Assembly (NCBI RefSeq): GCF_001894785.1
Contig: NZ_BCWW01000002.1
Location: 62,001 to 126,000 of the forward strand
Length of the DNA stretch: 64,000 nt
Source: Rhodococcoides fascians NBRC 12155 = LMG 3623
Lineage (GTDB): Bacteria > Actinomycetota > Actinomycetes > Mycobacteriales > Mycobacteriaceae
Direction: 5' to 3'
Part shown: one piece after another, positions 33,646-40,882 of the stretch
Position numbering within the stretch: position 1 is the stretch's first letter
Layout of the letters: every line of letters starts with the position of its first letter
Position numbers and translations under genes: made by a program
The notes under the pieces: model-generated
What the model saw: the letters and a program-made list of their open reading frames with translations, nothing else
The model's database searches: none
Told to the model about the DNA's origin: nothing

Positions 33646-33651
33646 AGACTA
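33646..33651 (-). promoter_or_regulatory. Predicted -10 overlapping the upstream cyclase stop codon
   Basis: TAGTCT on the minus strand lies 6 bases before the ATG at 33639. Its first three bases are the TAG stop of the adenylate cyclase gene. This would give the downstream gene its own leaderless promoter inside what looks like an operon. Confidence 0.45.
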
Positions 33652-35181
33652 ACCGTCACTCGAGGAGGAGTCGGGATACTCCACCGGCCAGGCCAGGTGG
33701 GTTGCCCGTCGTCGGCCACGCAGTTGCACCTGGTCGCCCAACTCCCACTGTTCCTGCTCCTCGTCGTCGGCGAAGTACAGGGCCGAGGTGGATGCCAGAA
33801 CGCGTCCGGGCCGCAGTTTCGCCAGTTCGGTGAGCCGCGACGCCTCGTTGACCGGGTCTCCGATGACCGTGTACTCGAAGCGCTCGGACGCGCCGATGTT
33901 GCCGGCGACGGCCAGTCCCGCGGACACCCCGATGCCGATGTCGAGTCCGGTGATCTCGTCCAGAGCGAAACGCAGTTCACGCGCCGCGGCCAAGGCCGCG
34001 GTGGGAGCGTCGGGACGGTCGAGTGGTGCCCCGAAGATCGCCAGCGCCGCGTCGCCCATGAATTTGTTGACGAAGCCGTGGTGGCGTCCGACGACGTCGA
34101 CGACCACCCGGAAGAACTCGTTGAGCAACACCACGACCTCACTCGGCGGGCGTTCCGACGCGGTGGCGGTGGATCCGACCATGTCGACGAACAGCACGGC
34201 GACGAACCGTGTCTCGCCGCCCAGTTCGGTACCGAACTGCAGTGCTCGACGCGCCACGTCCTCGCCGACGTGCTGGCCGAACAGCTGACGCAGGACGCGT
34301 CGCTCGGCGGATTCCTCCATCATGCGGTTGAAGCCGACCTGGAGTCGACCGATCTCGCTGCCGTCGAACACGTCGACCTCGACGTCGGTCTCGCCGCGTT
34401 GCACGCGTTCGATGGCGTTGTGCAGTTGGCTGATCGGGTCGGAGATCTGGCTCGCCGTGAGCATCGACAGGACGAAGGCCTGCACGATGGCCAGCACGCT
34501 GAGCAGGATGATGGCCACGGCCAGTGCGTTCGGCGAGAACACCAGGTCGGTCGTCAGCTGGGTGGCACACAGCAAGATGATGCCGATGACGGGCATCAAC
34601 GTGCCCAGTCCCCACGTCATGGCCATGCGGGTACCGACGCCGGGCGTCATCGTGCGGTCGAAACGGCCTTCGCTCAGTGCCAGTGCTGCGACCGGGCGCA
34701 GGATGCGTTCGCCGAGCATGTAGGTGAAACCGAAGGTGACGGTGGCGGCCATGCCGACGGTGACGATGACGGCGATGGACAGCGACGGCATCTCCGCGAT
34801 GGTCAGCAGCACGAAGATGATGCCGCCGATGATCCACAGAATCAGGTGCACGATGGCCTGACGCAGCGGCGCGTGCAGCGTCGTCATCTGTTCCTTGCGG
34901 GTGGGCGGGCCGCCGCGGAGCTGCCACCTGATGACCGAGCGCAGCAGTGTGTACGCGTAGATAAGGCTGACCACCAGGGCAACACCCAGATACGCACCGA
35001 AGATGTACACGTTGCGGACGCGGTCGGCGACGATCGATTGCGACTCCGGAATGGGCAGACCGTAGCGAACGAAGGCGAAGACCAGAACTGCGCCGAAGAC
35101 GTTGGCGATGAGCATCGAGAGCATATAGAGCGGCCAGCGACTCTTCAGGGTGAGCGAGACCGCTCGGAAAGATGCCAGCAC
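33649..35181 (-). CDS. Membrane-bound class III adenylate cyclase with HAMP domain
   Basis: A 510-residue protein. Six membrane segments occupy about residues 15-250, then a HAMP domain (SQISDPISQLHNAIERVQRGETDVEV) and a class III catalytic domain (about 315-490). Metal-binding aspartates are in LFVDMVGST and KFMGDAALAIFG. The substrate lysine precedes FMGD, and VIGDPVNEASRL supplies the purine-contacting Asp and transition-state Asn/Arg, so it should be active. It matches the M. tuberculosis Rv1318c-Rv1320c/Rv3645 group. The GTG at 35181 is leaderless, divergent from the permease at 35198. Confidence 0.92.
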   Translation of the reverse strand: MLASFRAVSLTLKSRWPLYMLSMLIANVFGAVLVFAFVRYGLPIPESQSIVADRVRNVYIFGAYLGVALVVSLIYAYTLLRSVIRWQLRGGPPTRKEQMTTLHAPLRQAIVHLILWIIGGIIFVLLTIAEMPSLSIAVIVTVGMAATVTFGFTYMLGERILRPVAALALSEGRFDRTMTPGVGTRMAMTWGLGTLMPVIGIILLCATQLTTDLVFSPNALAVAIILLSVLAIVQAFVLSMLTASQISDPISQLHNAIERVQRGETDVEVDVFDGSEIGRLQVGFNRMMEESAERRVLRQLFGQHVGEDVARRALQFGTELGGETRFVAVLFVDMVGSTATASERPPSEVVVLLNEFFRVVVDVVGRHHGFVNKFMGDAALAIFGAPLDRPDAPTAALAAARELRFALDEITGLDIGIGVSAGLAVAGNIGASERFEYTVIGDPVNEASRLTELAKLRPGRVLASTSALYFADDEEQEQWELGDQVQLRGRRRATHLAWPVEYPDSSSSDG

Positions 35182-35185
35182 AGGT

Positions 35186-35193
35186 TAAATTTA
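35186..35193. promoter_or_regulatory. Palindromic shared -10 for two divergent leaderless genes
   Basis: TAAATTTA is self-complementary, so it provides TAAATT on both strands. On the plus strand the hexamer 35186-35191 is followed by 6 bases and GTG 35198. On the minus strand the hexamer 35193-35188 is followed by 6 bases and GTG 35181. Only 16 bases separate the two start codons. Confidence 0.65.
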
Positions 35194-35197
35194 GCGG

Positions 35198-36445
35198 GTG
35201 AGCACCGACGAGTTGCGGGCGCAAGGTACGGGGGCGTCCCCGCGCCTCACTTCGGCCGCAGATTCGGTGCATCCGCTGGTACGGGTTGGGGCGGAATGGA
35301 CGTGGCGACTGCTGGTCCTGTTTGCCGGATTCATCACTTTTGCGTATGTGATCGCCAAATTGAGCACGGTGGTCATCCCGCTGGGTCTGGCGCTGCTGGC
35401 GGCCGCTCTCCTGGTGCCGATCGTCGATTGGATGCAGCGCCGAGGAGTGCCGCGTGTCGCTGCGGTGATCATCGTGATCATCGCAAGCATCGGCGTCGTC
35501 GCCGGAATCATGACGTTCATCGTCGAGCAGTTCATCGAGGGGCTTCCACAGGTGGGCGATCAGTTCACCCAATCGATCAACAGCGTCGAGGAGTGGCTCA
35601 GCAACGGGCCGCTGCACATCAGCGAAGACCAGATTCGGCAAGCGACCGACAATCTGGTCAAGGTCATCCAGGACAACCAGGAGGCCGTCACCAGTGGGGC
35701 GTTGACCACGGCGACGGTGATCGGCGAAATTCTGACCGGGGCGCTGCTGACGCTGTTCACGCTGATCTTCTTCCTGTACGGCGGTGATCAGATCTGGCAG
35801 TTCGTTACCCGGCTGGCACCGACGAAGGCGCGCAAGAAGATTCGCACAGCCGGCATCCAAGGTTTCGGGTCGCTCGTGGGATACGTCCGCGCGACGGTGG
35901 CCGTCGCCGCAGCCGACGCGGTGGGCATCGGAGCCGGGCTCGCCATTCTCGGTGTACCGCTGGCACTTCCGTTGGCCTCGCTGGTGTTCATCGGCGCATT
36001 CATCCCGATCATCGGTGCCGTGCTGACCGGATTCGTCGCAGTGTTCATCGCCCTGGTGACGAAGGGGCTCATCACCGCCGTCATCACCCTGGGCATCGTG
36101 ATCGCGGTCATGCAGCTCGAAGGCCATGTGCTGCAGCCACTTCTGCTCGGCCGCGCCGTTCGGCTGCACCCACTGGCCGTCGTCCTGTCCATCACCGTCG
36201 GCATTCTGCTCGCGGGCATCGTGGGCGGCTTGCTGGCGGTTCCGATCGTCGCGGTGCTCAACACCGCCGTCCGGTCGCTGCTCGCCGACGACCCCGACGA
36301 GGTGTACGAGGAACTCGATGTCAGCGACACGCTGTACTCGGCCGAACCCAGCGACCCGGACACTCCTCCCGGTTCGTCCGAGCCCGATCGACTTGCCAAG
36401 GGGGAGCTGAACACTGCAGACCCGAAGACCGATGCGGACGACTGA
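35198..36445 (+). CDS. AI-2E/PerM family permease
   Basis: A 415-residue membrane protein with seven or eight segments of the AI-2E transporter (UPF0118) family. Typical features are IPLGLALLAAALLVPIVDWMQRRGVPR near the N-terminus, a soluble amphipathic region about 105-165, and FIPIIGAVLTGFVAV and EGHVLQPLLLGRAVRLHPLAV later. Members export small molecules or act as Na+/H+ antiporters; the substrate is unknown. The C-terminal 60 residues are acidic and likely disordered. The GTG start is leaderless and the 3' end overlaps the histidine kinase gene by 14 bases. Confidence 0.88.
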   Translation: MSTDELRAQGTGASPRLTSAADSVHPLVRVGAEWTWRLLVLFAGFITFAYVIAKLSTVVIPLGLALLAAALLVPIVDWMQRRGVPRVAAVIIVIIASIGVVAGIMTFIVEQFIEGLPQVGDQFTQSINSVEEWLSNGPLHISEDQIRQATDNLVKVIQDNQEAVTSGALTTATVIGEILTGALLTLFTLIFFLYGGDQIWQFVTRLAPTKARKKIRTAGIQGFGSLVGYVRATVAVAAADAVGIGAGLAILGVPLALPLASLVFIGAFIPIIGAVLTGFVAVFIALVTKGLITAVITLGIVIAVMQLEGHVLQPLLLGRAVRLHPLAVVLSITVGILLAGIVGGLLAVPIVAVLNTAVRSLLADDPDEVYEELDVSDTLYSAEPSDPDTPPGSSEPDRLAKGELNTADPKTDADD

Positions 36446-37601
36446 CCGAGTGCGGCCGACGCTGAACTCGGCCGATCCCGACAGCCCGCTGTGGCGGGCC
36501 TCGCAGGCCTTCCGTCTGGTCACTCTCGTGTACGCCGTCAGCTATCAGGCCGCGACCGTCGACAACTACACCAACCCGCGGCTGAGTTGGGCGTTGGTCG
36601 CCCTGATGGCCGTATGGTCCGGAGCTTCGGCACTCCTGCTCTCGCGGGCCACCCTGCCGCGCTGGCAGGTGGTGCTCGCAGATCAGATCATCGTGATCGC
36701 CCTGATGGCGTCGACGCGGTTGGTGGCCGACTACGACTGGTACAGCACCCGCCAGACCCTGCCCACCACCCTGTGGGCCACCAACGCCGTCATCTCCGCC
36801 GCAATTCTGTTGGGGCCCAAGGGTGGTATCGCCTCGGGCGTGGTGATGTCGTTGGTCAGTGCCCTGGTACGGGACCGGTTCGACACCGACCTGTGGTCCG
36901 ACGCCACCGCCCCGGTGCTGCTGTCGGCCGGGCTCGCGTTGGGATTGGCGTCGAACACAGCCCGGCGCGCCCACGAGGAATTGCGCAGTGCGGCACGGTT
37001 GGCGGCGATCACCGAGGAGCGTGAGCGACTGGCCCGACAGGTGCACGACGGGGTTCTGCAGGTGCTGGCCCTCGTCCGCCGTCGAGGTCTCGAGATAGGC
37101 GGGCCGGCAGCCGAACTCGCGGAGCTCGCCGGTGAGCAGGAAGTCGCTCTGCGCGTGCTGATCTCCGAACAGTCGGCTCCGCGCGACGATCACACCGGAT
37201 CGATCGTCGACGTGCGCGCTCTGCTGCGTACTCAGGCCGGCACGTCGATCTCGGTGTCGACTCCCGCCGACCCGGTGCTCGTCGAATCCGACGTTGCCGA
37301 GGAACTCGCTGCCGTCGTGACCACTGCGCTGTCCAACGTCGAGCTTCACGCAGGTGCCGATGCGAAGGCCTACGTACTGCTCGAAGACGTCGACGGAGAG
37401 CTGATCCTGAGCATTCGTGACGACGGCCGCGGAATACCCGCCGGACGGCTCGCCGCCGCCGAGGCCGAGGGCCGGATGGGCGTCTCGAAGTCCATCCTCG
37501 GCCGGGTCGAATCTCTCGGCGGTACTGCGATACTCGACACCGGAGAGGGCGAGGGCACCGAATGGGAAATTCGGGTTCCGCGAACGAGAGGAGCGAGATG
37601 A
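36432..37601 (+). CDS. Membrane sensor histidine kinase (NarL-partner, MacS-like)
   Basis: A 389-residue sensor kinase. An N-terminal membrane platform of about six segments (35-185) is followed by a HisKA_3-type box, ERERLARQVHDGVLQ, with His205 as the phosphoacceptor. The ATPase domain (about 285-385) has SNVELHAGA and DDGRGIP. The platform resembles the DUF5931/MacS type found with NarL regulators in actinobacteria. The ligand is unknown. It overlaps the response regulator gene by 4 bases (ATGA). Confidence 0.88.
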   Translation: MRTTDRVRPTLNSADPDSPLWRASQAFRLVTLVYAVSYQAATVDNYTNPRLSWALVALMAVWSGASALLLSRATLPRWQVVLADQIIVIALMASTRLVADYDWYSTRQTLPTTLWATNAVISAAILLGPKGGIASGVVMSLVSALVRDRFDTDLWSDATAPVLLSAGLALGLASNTARRAHEELRSAARLAAITEERERLARQVHDGVLQVLALVRRRGLEIGGPAAELAELAGEQEVALRVLISEQSAPRDDHTGSIVDVRALLRTQAGTSISVSTPADPVLVESDVAEELAAVVTTALSNVELHAGADAKAYVLLEDVDGELILSIRDDGRGIPAGRLAAAEAEGRMGVSKSILGRVESLGGTAILDTGEGEGTEWEIRVPRTRGAR

Positions 37602-38263
37602 CCGGCGACGAGAATCCGAACGCCGAGATCGCGGTGATGGTCGTCGACGATCACCCCATGTGGCGAGACGGCGTCGCCCGGGATCTCGAGGCCGCCGGAT
37701 TTCGGGTGGTCGCCACCGCGGACGGAGTAGCCGCGGCCGGACGCCGCGCCCGAGCGACCACTCCCGACGTCGTCCTCATGGACATGCATCTGCCCGACGG
37801 GAACGGTGCCGATGCCACCGTCGCAGTGCTGGACGCGTCCCCGAAATCCACGATTCTGGTGCTCTCGGCATCGGCGGAACGCAGCGACGTGCTCGACGCG
37901 ATCAAAGCTGGTGCGACGGGTTACCTGGTCAAGAGCGCATCGGCGGAGGAGCTGTTCGACGCCGTCCGCGCCACCGCAGCCGGACAAGCGGTGTTCACCC
38001 CGGGTCTGGCTGGTTTGGTTCTCGGCGAATTCCGGCGGATGTCGTCGTCACCGGAGCCGGAGTCCGATACCCGCCCCACGTTGACCGAGCGCGAGACCGA
38101 GGTGCTCAGACTGGTAGCAAAAGGGCTCAGCGCCAAGCAGATTGCGACCCGTTTGACGCTCAGCCACCGGACGGTCGAGAACCACGTGCAGGCGACACTG
38201 CGAAAACTGCAGCTGGCCAACCGCGTCGAATTGACCCGGTACGCCATCGAAAAGGGTCTGTAG
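37598..38263 (+). CDS. NarL/LuxR-type response regulator
   Basis: A 221-residue regulator. The receiver domain has Asp17-Asp18 (VVDDHP), phosphoacceptor Asp62 (LMDMHLPDG) and a conserved Lys in YLVKSAS. The C-terminal LuxR helix-turn-helix is LTERETEVLRLVAKGLSAKQIA followed by SHRTVENHVQ. The ATG at 37598 is within an ATGA overlap with the kinase gene and has GAGAGGAG upstream. With the kinase it forms a complete two-component system; targets are not evident. Confidence 0.93.
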   Translation: MTGDENPNAEIAVMVVDDHPMWRDGVARDLEAAGFRVVATADGVAAAGRRARATTPDVVLMDMHLPDGNGADATVAVLDASPKSTILVLSASAERSDVLDAIKAGATGYLVKSASAEELFDAVRATAAGQAVFTPGLAGLVLGEFRRMSSSPEPESDTRPTLTERETEVLRLVAKGLSAKQIATRLTLSHRTVENHVQATLRKLQLANRVELTRYAIEKGL

Positions 38264-38300
38264 GGGTTTGCGACCCGGCCCGACGGGCACTCTTGACCCC

Positions 38301-38519
38301 ATGACCGACAACGAAGCAGTGGACACGACAGTCGATCCGGCCGAGCACACGAAGGGCGTCGACGCCGACCAGGATCAGACCGGTGACGAGCGCGCCGAGG
38401 CCATCGACGAATTCGACGGCCATCTGGACGGGTCGGGCGAGGAGTCCGAGCTGCCGACGCCCGAGCCGACCGAGGTGGCCGACAAGAGCGACGAGAAGAC
38501 CGTCACCCGGTCCGAGTAG
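38301..38519 (+). CDS. Small acidic hypothetical protein
   Basis: A 72-residue, strongly acidic, low-complexity protein (MTDNEAVDTTVDPAE..., rich in Asp, Glu and Thr) with no predicted fold. The ATG at 38301 lacks a ribosome site; CACTCT sits 7 bases upstream, a weak leaderless arrangement. It follows the response regulator by 37 bases and nearly meets the convergent SRPBCC gene. It could be a genuine disordered protein, but chance coding cannot be excluded. Confidence 0.45.
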   Translation: MTDNEAVDTTVDPAEHTKGVDADQDQTGDERAEAIDEFDGHLDGSGEESELPTPEPTEVADKSDEKTVTRSE

Positions 38520-38522
38520 CCC

Positions 38523-38912
38523 CTACTGGGCACACAGCCTGCCGAGCGCGAACTTGGCGATCGGCAGGTAGGGCAGCACCAGCGGCAGCGGGCCGTCGAT
38601 GGTGATCCACGCCCGGGTTCCGCTGGGTCGTGAGACGACTCCGTGTGTCAGATCCACGCCGATGGCCCTGTTCTGGAACCATGCCGACCACGCCCACGTC
38701 CACGAGTGTTCGTCCACCGAGTGCACCTCGAAGTCGATCGGCACCCCCAACGGCCCCAGCACTCGGCCGGAGGTATCGGAGTCGAGGCGTTCACCGCGGT
38801 ATTCGACGCCCATGATCTGCGGAGCCCAGGTCTTCCAGACCGTCGGGTCCATGTAACGCTCCCAGACCTCGGGTGCCGGGGCGTCTCCGGTGGATTGCAG
38901 TGTCACTCGCAT
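38523..38912 (-). CDS. SRPBCC/START-like domain protein
   Basis: A 129-residue single-domain protein of the polyketide cyclase/SRPBCC fold. It has the usual start (MRVTLQSTGDAPAPEVWERYMDPTVWKTWAPQI), a central WTWAWSAWFQ strand and a C-terminal helix, LPYLPIAKFALGRLC. It presumably binds a hydrophobic ligand; no catalytic residues can be assigned. The ATG at 38912 fits the family; a GTG at 38921 is possible. Confidence 0.78.
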   Translation of the reverse strand: MRVTLQSTGDAPAPEVWERYMDPTVWKTWAPQIMGVEYRGERLDSDTSGRVLGPLGVPIDFEVHSVDEHSWTWAWSAWFQNRAIGVDLTHGVVSRPSGTRAWITIDGPLPLVLPYLPIAKFALGRLCAQ

Positions 38913-39022
38913 AGCCCTCACCTACCCGCTGGTAGCCGTCTCCACACGGATATTCGCCGAACGTTCGGTCACCATCCACCGCCGGGGCATCGGGTGGACG
39001 TCCGGCTGGAGAGACTGAGCAG

Positions 39023-40135
39023 GTGCGCATCGTTCAACTGGCGAACTTCTACGGGCCGCGGTCTGGCGGTCTGCGGACGGCCGTCGATCAGCTGGGATCG
39101 GGCTACGTGGCCGCTGGTCACGACGTCACGTTGATCGTGCCGGGTGCCCGGTGGAGTGAGACGACGCTGCAGTCGGGAGTGACGCGCGTCGAGGTGCCGG
39201 CGCCGAAAGTTCCGTTCACCGGCGGCTACCGTGTGGCCGATCCGCGACGAGTGGCCTCGATCGCGTCGGGTCTACGTCCGGACGTGATCGAAGTGTCGGA
39301 CCGGCTGACCCTGCGCGGAATGGGCAGGTGGGCGTCGCGGCGCGACATCCGCAGCGTGATGATCTCCCACGAGCGCCTCGATCGGCTGCTGGCTCAGACG
39401 ATGCCGATGCGATACGCCCGGCCCCTCGCCGACGCGGCCAACCGACGCACTGCCGAGTCGTACGACGCCGTCGTCTGCACCACCGAGTTCGCACAGCAGG
39501 AATTCGATCGAATCGGAACACTTAACGTCCATCGAGTCCCGCTCGGCGTCGATCTCGAGCTGTTTCATCCCCGACGACGCCGAGCCGGCGCGCGCTCGGC
39601 ATGGCTGGGCAGTGCCGACCGGCTGCTGGTCCACTGCGGCCGACTGTCGGTGGAAAAGCATGTCGAGACCAGCATCGATTCGCTTGCTGCGCTCTGCGAT
39701 TCGGGTATGCGGGCTCGGTTGGTCATCGCCGGCGACGGCCCCCGACGAGCGGGCCTCGAACGACGTGCCCGAGGACTGCCCGTCGACTTCCTCGGCTTCG
39801 TCGACGGCAGGTCGGCCGTCGCCGAGCTGCTCGCCTCGGCAGACATCGCCCTCGCGCCGGGACCGCACGAGACATTCGGCCTCGCGGCACTGGAATCACT
39901 CGCCGCGGGCACACCCGTCGTCGTCTCCGAAACCTCGGCACTGGCCCAGATCATCACCCCGCAATGCGGTGGATCCTCGATCAACACCGCCGACGGCTTC
40001 GCAGCGGAAATCCAACGGCTGCTTCGACTTCCGGCCGGCGGACGCCGGATCGCGGCGAGAGTACGCGCCGAAGAGTTCGGCTGGCCCGCATCGGTACACG
40101 GAATGTTGTCGGTTCTCCGCGGGCACGCCGCCTGA
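39023..40135 (+). CDS. GT4 family glycosyltransferase (GDP-mannose-type)
   Basis: A 370-residue GT-B glycosyltransferase. The N-terminal acceptor domain opens with IVQLANFYGPRSGGLRTAV and the C-terminal donor domain has VHCGRLSVEKHV and the E-x7-E motif in GPHETFGLAALESLAAGTPVV. It resembles the MgtA/PimB group of mycobacterial alpha-mannosyltransferases making lipomannan-type glycolipids. The acceptor is not certain. The GTG at 39023 has GGAGAG upstream. It is a single gene, not in an obvious operon. Confidence 0.85.
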   Translation: MRIVQLANFYGPRSGGLRTAVDQLGSGYVAAGHDVTLIVPGARWSETTLQSGVTRVEVPAPKVPFTGGYRVADPRRVASIASGLRPDVIEVSDRLTLRGMGRWASRRDIRSVMISHERLDRLLAQTMPMRYARPLADAANRRTAESYDAVVCTTEFAQQEFDRIGTLNVHRVPLGVDLELFHPRRRRAGARSAWLGSADRLLVHCGRLSVEKHVETSIDSLAALCDSGMRARLVIAGDGPRRAGLERRARGLPVDFLGFVDGRSAVAELLASADIALAPGPHETFGLAALESLAAGTPVVVSETSALAQIITPQCGGSSINTADGFAAEIQRLLRLPAGGRRIAARVRAEEFGWPASVHGMLSVLRGHAA

Positions 40136-40144
40136 GAACTTCGC

Positions 40145-40150
40145 TACCCT
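40145..40150 (+). promoter_or_regulatory. Predicted -10 element, leaderless DUF1707 gene
   Basis: TACCCT is followed by GGGCCC and then the ATG at 40157, giving a 6-base leaderless spacing. No ribosome site is present. Confidence 0.5.
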
Positions 40151-40156
40151 GGGCCC

Positions 40157-40807
40157 ATGGAGGCAAGGGATCTGCGAGTGTCCGATGCCGAACGCGAGCA
40201 CGTCGGGCAGCTGCTGCAACGAGCAGTCGGCCAAGGCATGTTGTCGCTCGGTGAGTTCACCGAAAGAATGGACACCGCTCTGGCGTCGAAGACCCGGGGC
40301 GAGCTGAACTCGGTGCTCGCCGATCTACCGGGCATGCAGATCGCCGGCGAGCACCTCCCGTCGCCGAAACCCTTCGCCGATCCCACCCCACAACCGACGC
40401 CGCGCCGCGTCGTGCAGGAGCACTGGGGACACGGCGGCGGTACCCCGGACACGGTGCGCGGCAGCATGTCCACCATCACCCGCAAAGGCCCGTGGAACGT
40501 ACCGCGCCGACTGAACGTGGTGACGCGGCTGTCGTCGGTCACACTCGACTTCACGCAGGCCGTCATGGTCAGCCAGGTCGTCGACATCCACGTCGACGAC
40601 TACTGCAGCTCGGTCACGTTGATCCTCCCGACCGAAGCCACCGCCGACGTCAACGGTGCCGAGGCCGTCGCAGGTACCGTCACCAACAAGGTGCGCACCG
40701 GCCCGCCGTACGGACCGCTGCACGTGGTGCTCACCGGGAAGGTCCGCTTCGGTTCCCTCACCGTCAAGCACCCCTTCGGCAGCTCGTTCCGTAAAATTTT
40801 CGGATAG
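40157..40807 (+). CDS. DUF1707 domain protein
   Basis: A 216-residue protein with an N-terminal DUF1707 domain at about residues 5-57 (LRVSDAEREHVGQLLQRAVGQGMLSLGEFTERMDTAL), a proline-rich linker and a C-terminal beta-rich domain (SSVTLDFTQAVMV, VDDYCSSVTLILP). The C-terminal part resembles the cell-wall-active antibiotic-response (LiaF-like) fold. No membrane segment is seen. A role in envelope stress is possible by analogy only. Confidence 0.8.
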   Translation: MEARDLRVSDAEREHVGQLLQRAVGQGMLSLGEFTERMDTALASKTRGELNSVLADLPGMQIAGEHLPSPKPFADPTPQPTPRRVVQEHWGHGGGTPDTVRGSMSTITRKGPWNVPRRLNVVTRLSSVTLDFTQAVMVSQVVDIHVDDYCSSVTLILPTEATADVNGAEAVAGTVTNKVRTGPPYGPLHVVLTGKVRFGSLTVKHPFGSSFRKIFG

Positions 40808-40817
40808 TCGGGCTGGA

Positions 40818-40838
40818 CTACTCGAGGGATCCGAGTAG
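40818..40838. terminator. Short hairpin after the DUF1707 gene
   Basis: CTACTCG/CGAGTAG arms of 7 bases with a 7-base loop, 11 bases after the stop. It lacks a T-run; a weak terminator is possible. Confidence 0.35.
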
Positions 40839-40882
40839 CACTACTCAGGCTATCGAGCCGCGCGGCCCGCAGGATCTACCCC

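Noticed and set aside
32476-35787. A 1103-codon open frame on the plus strand
   Set aside because: It runs antisense through UPF0104, the cyclase and part of the permease genes, has low-complexity Asp/Gln/His composition and no family signature. It is a high-GC shadow frame.
34139-36523. A 794-codon open frame on the minus strand
   Set aside because: Antisense to the AI-2E permease and a different frame of the cyclase; no recognisable domain.
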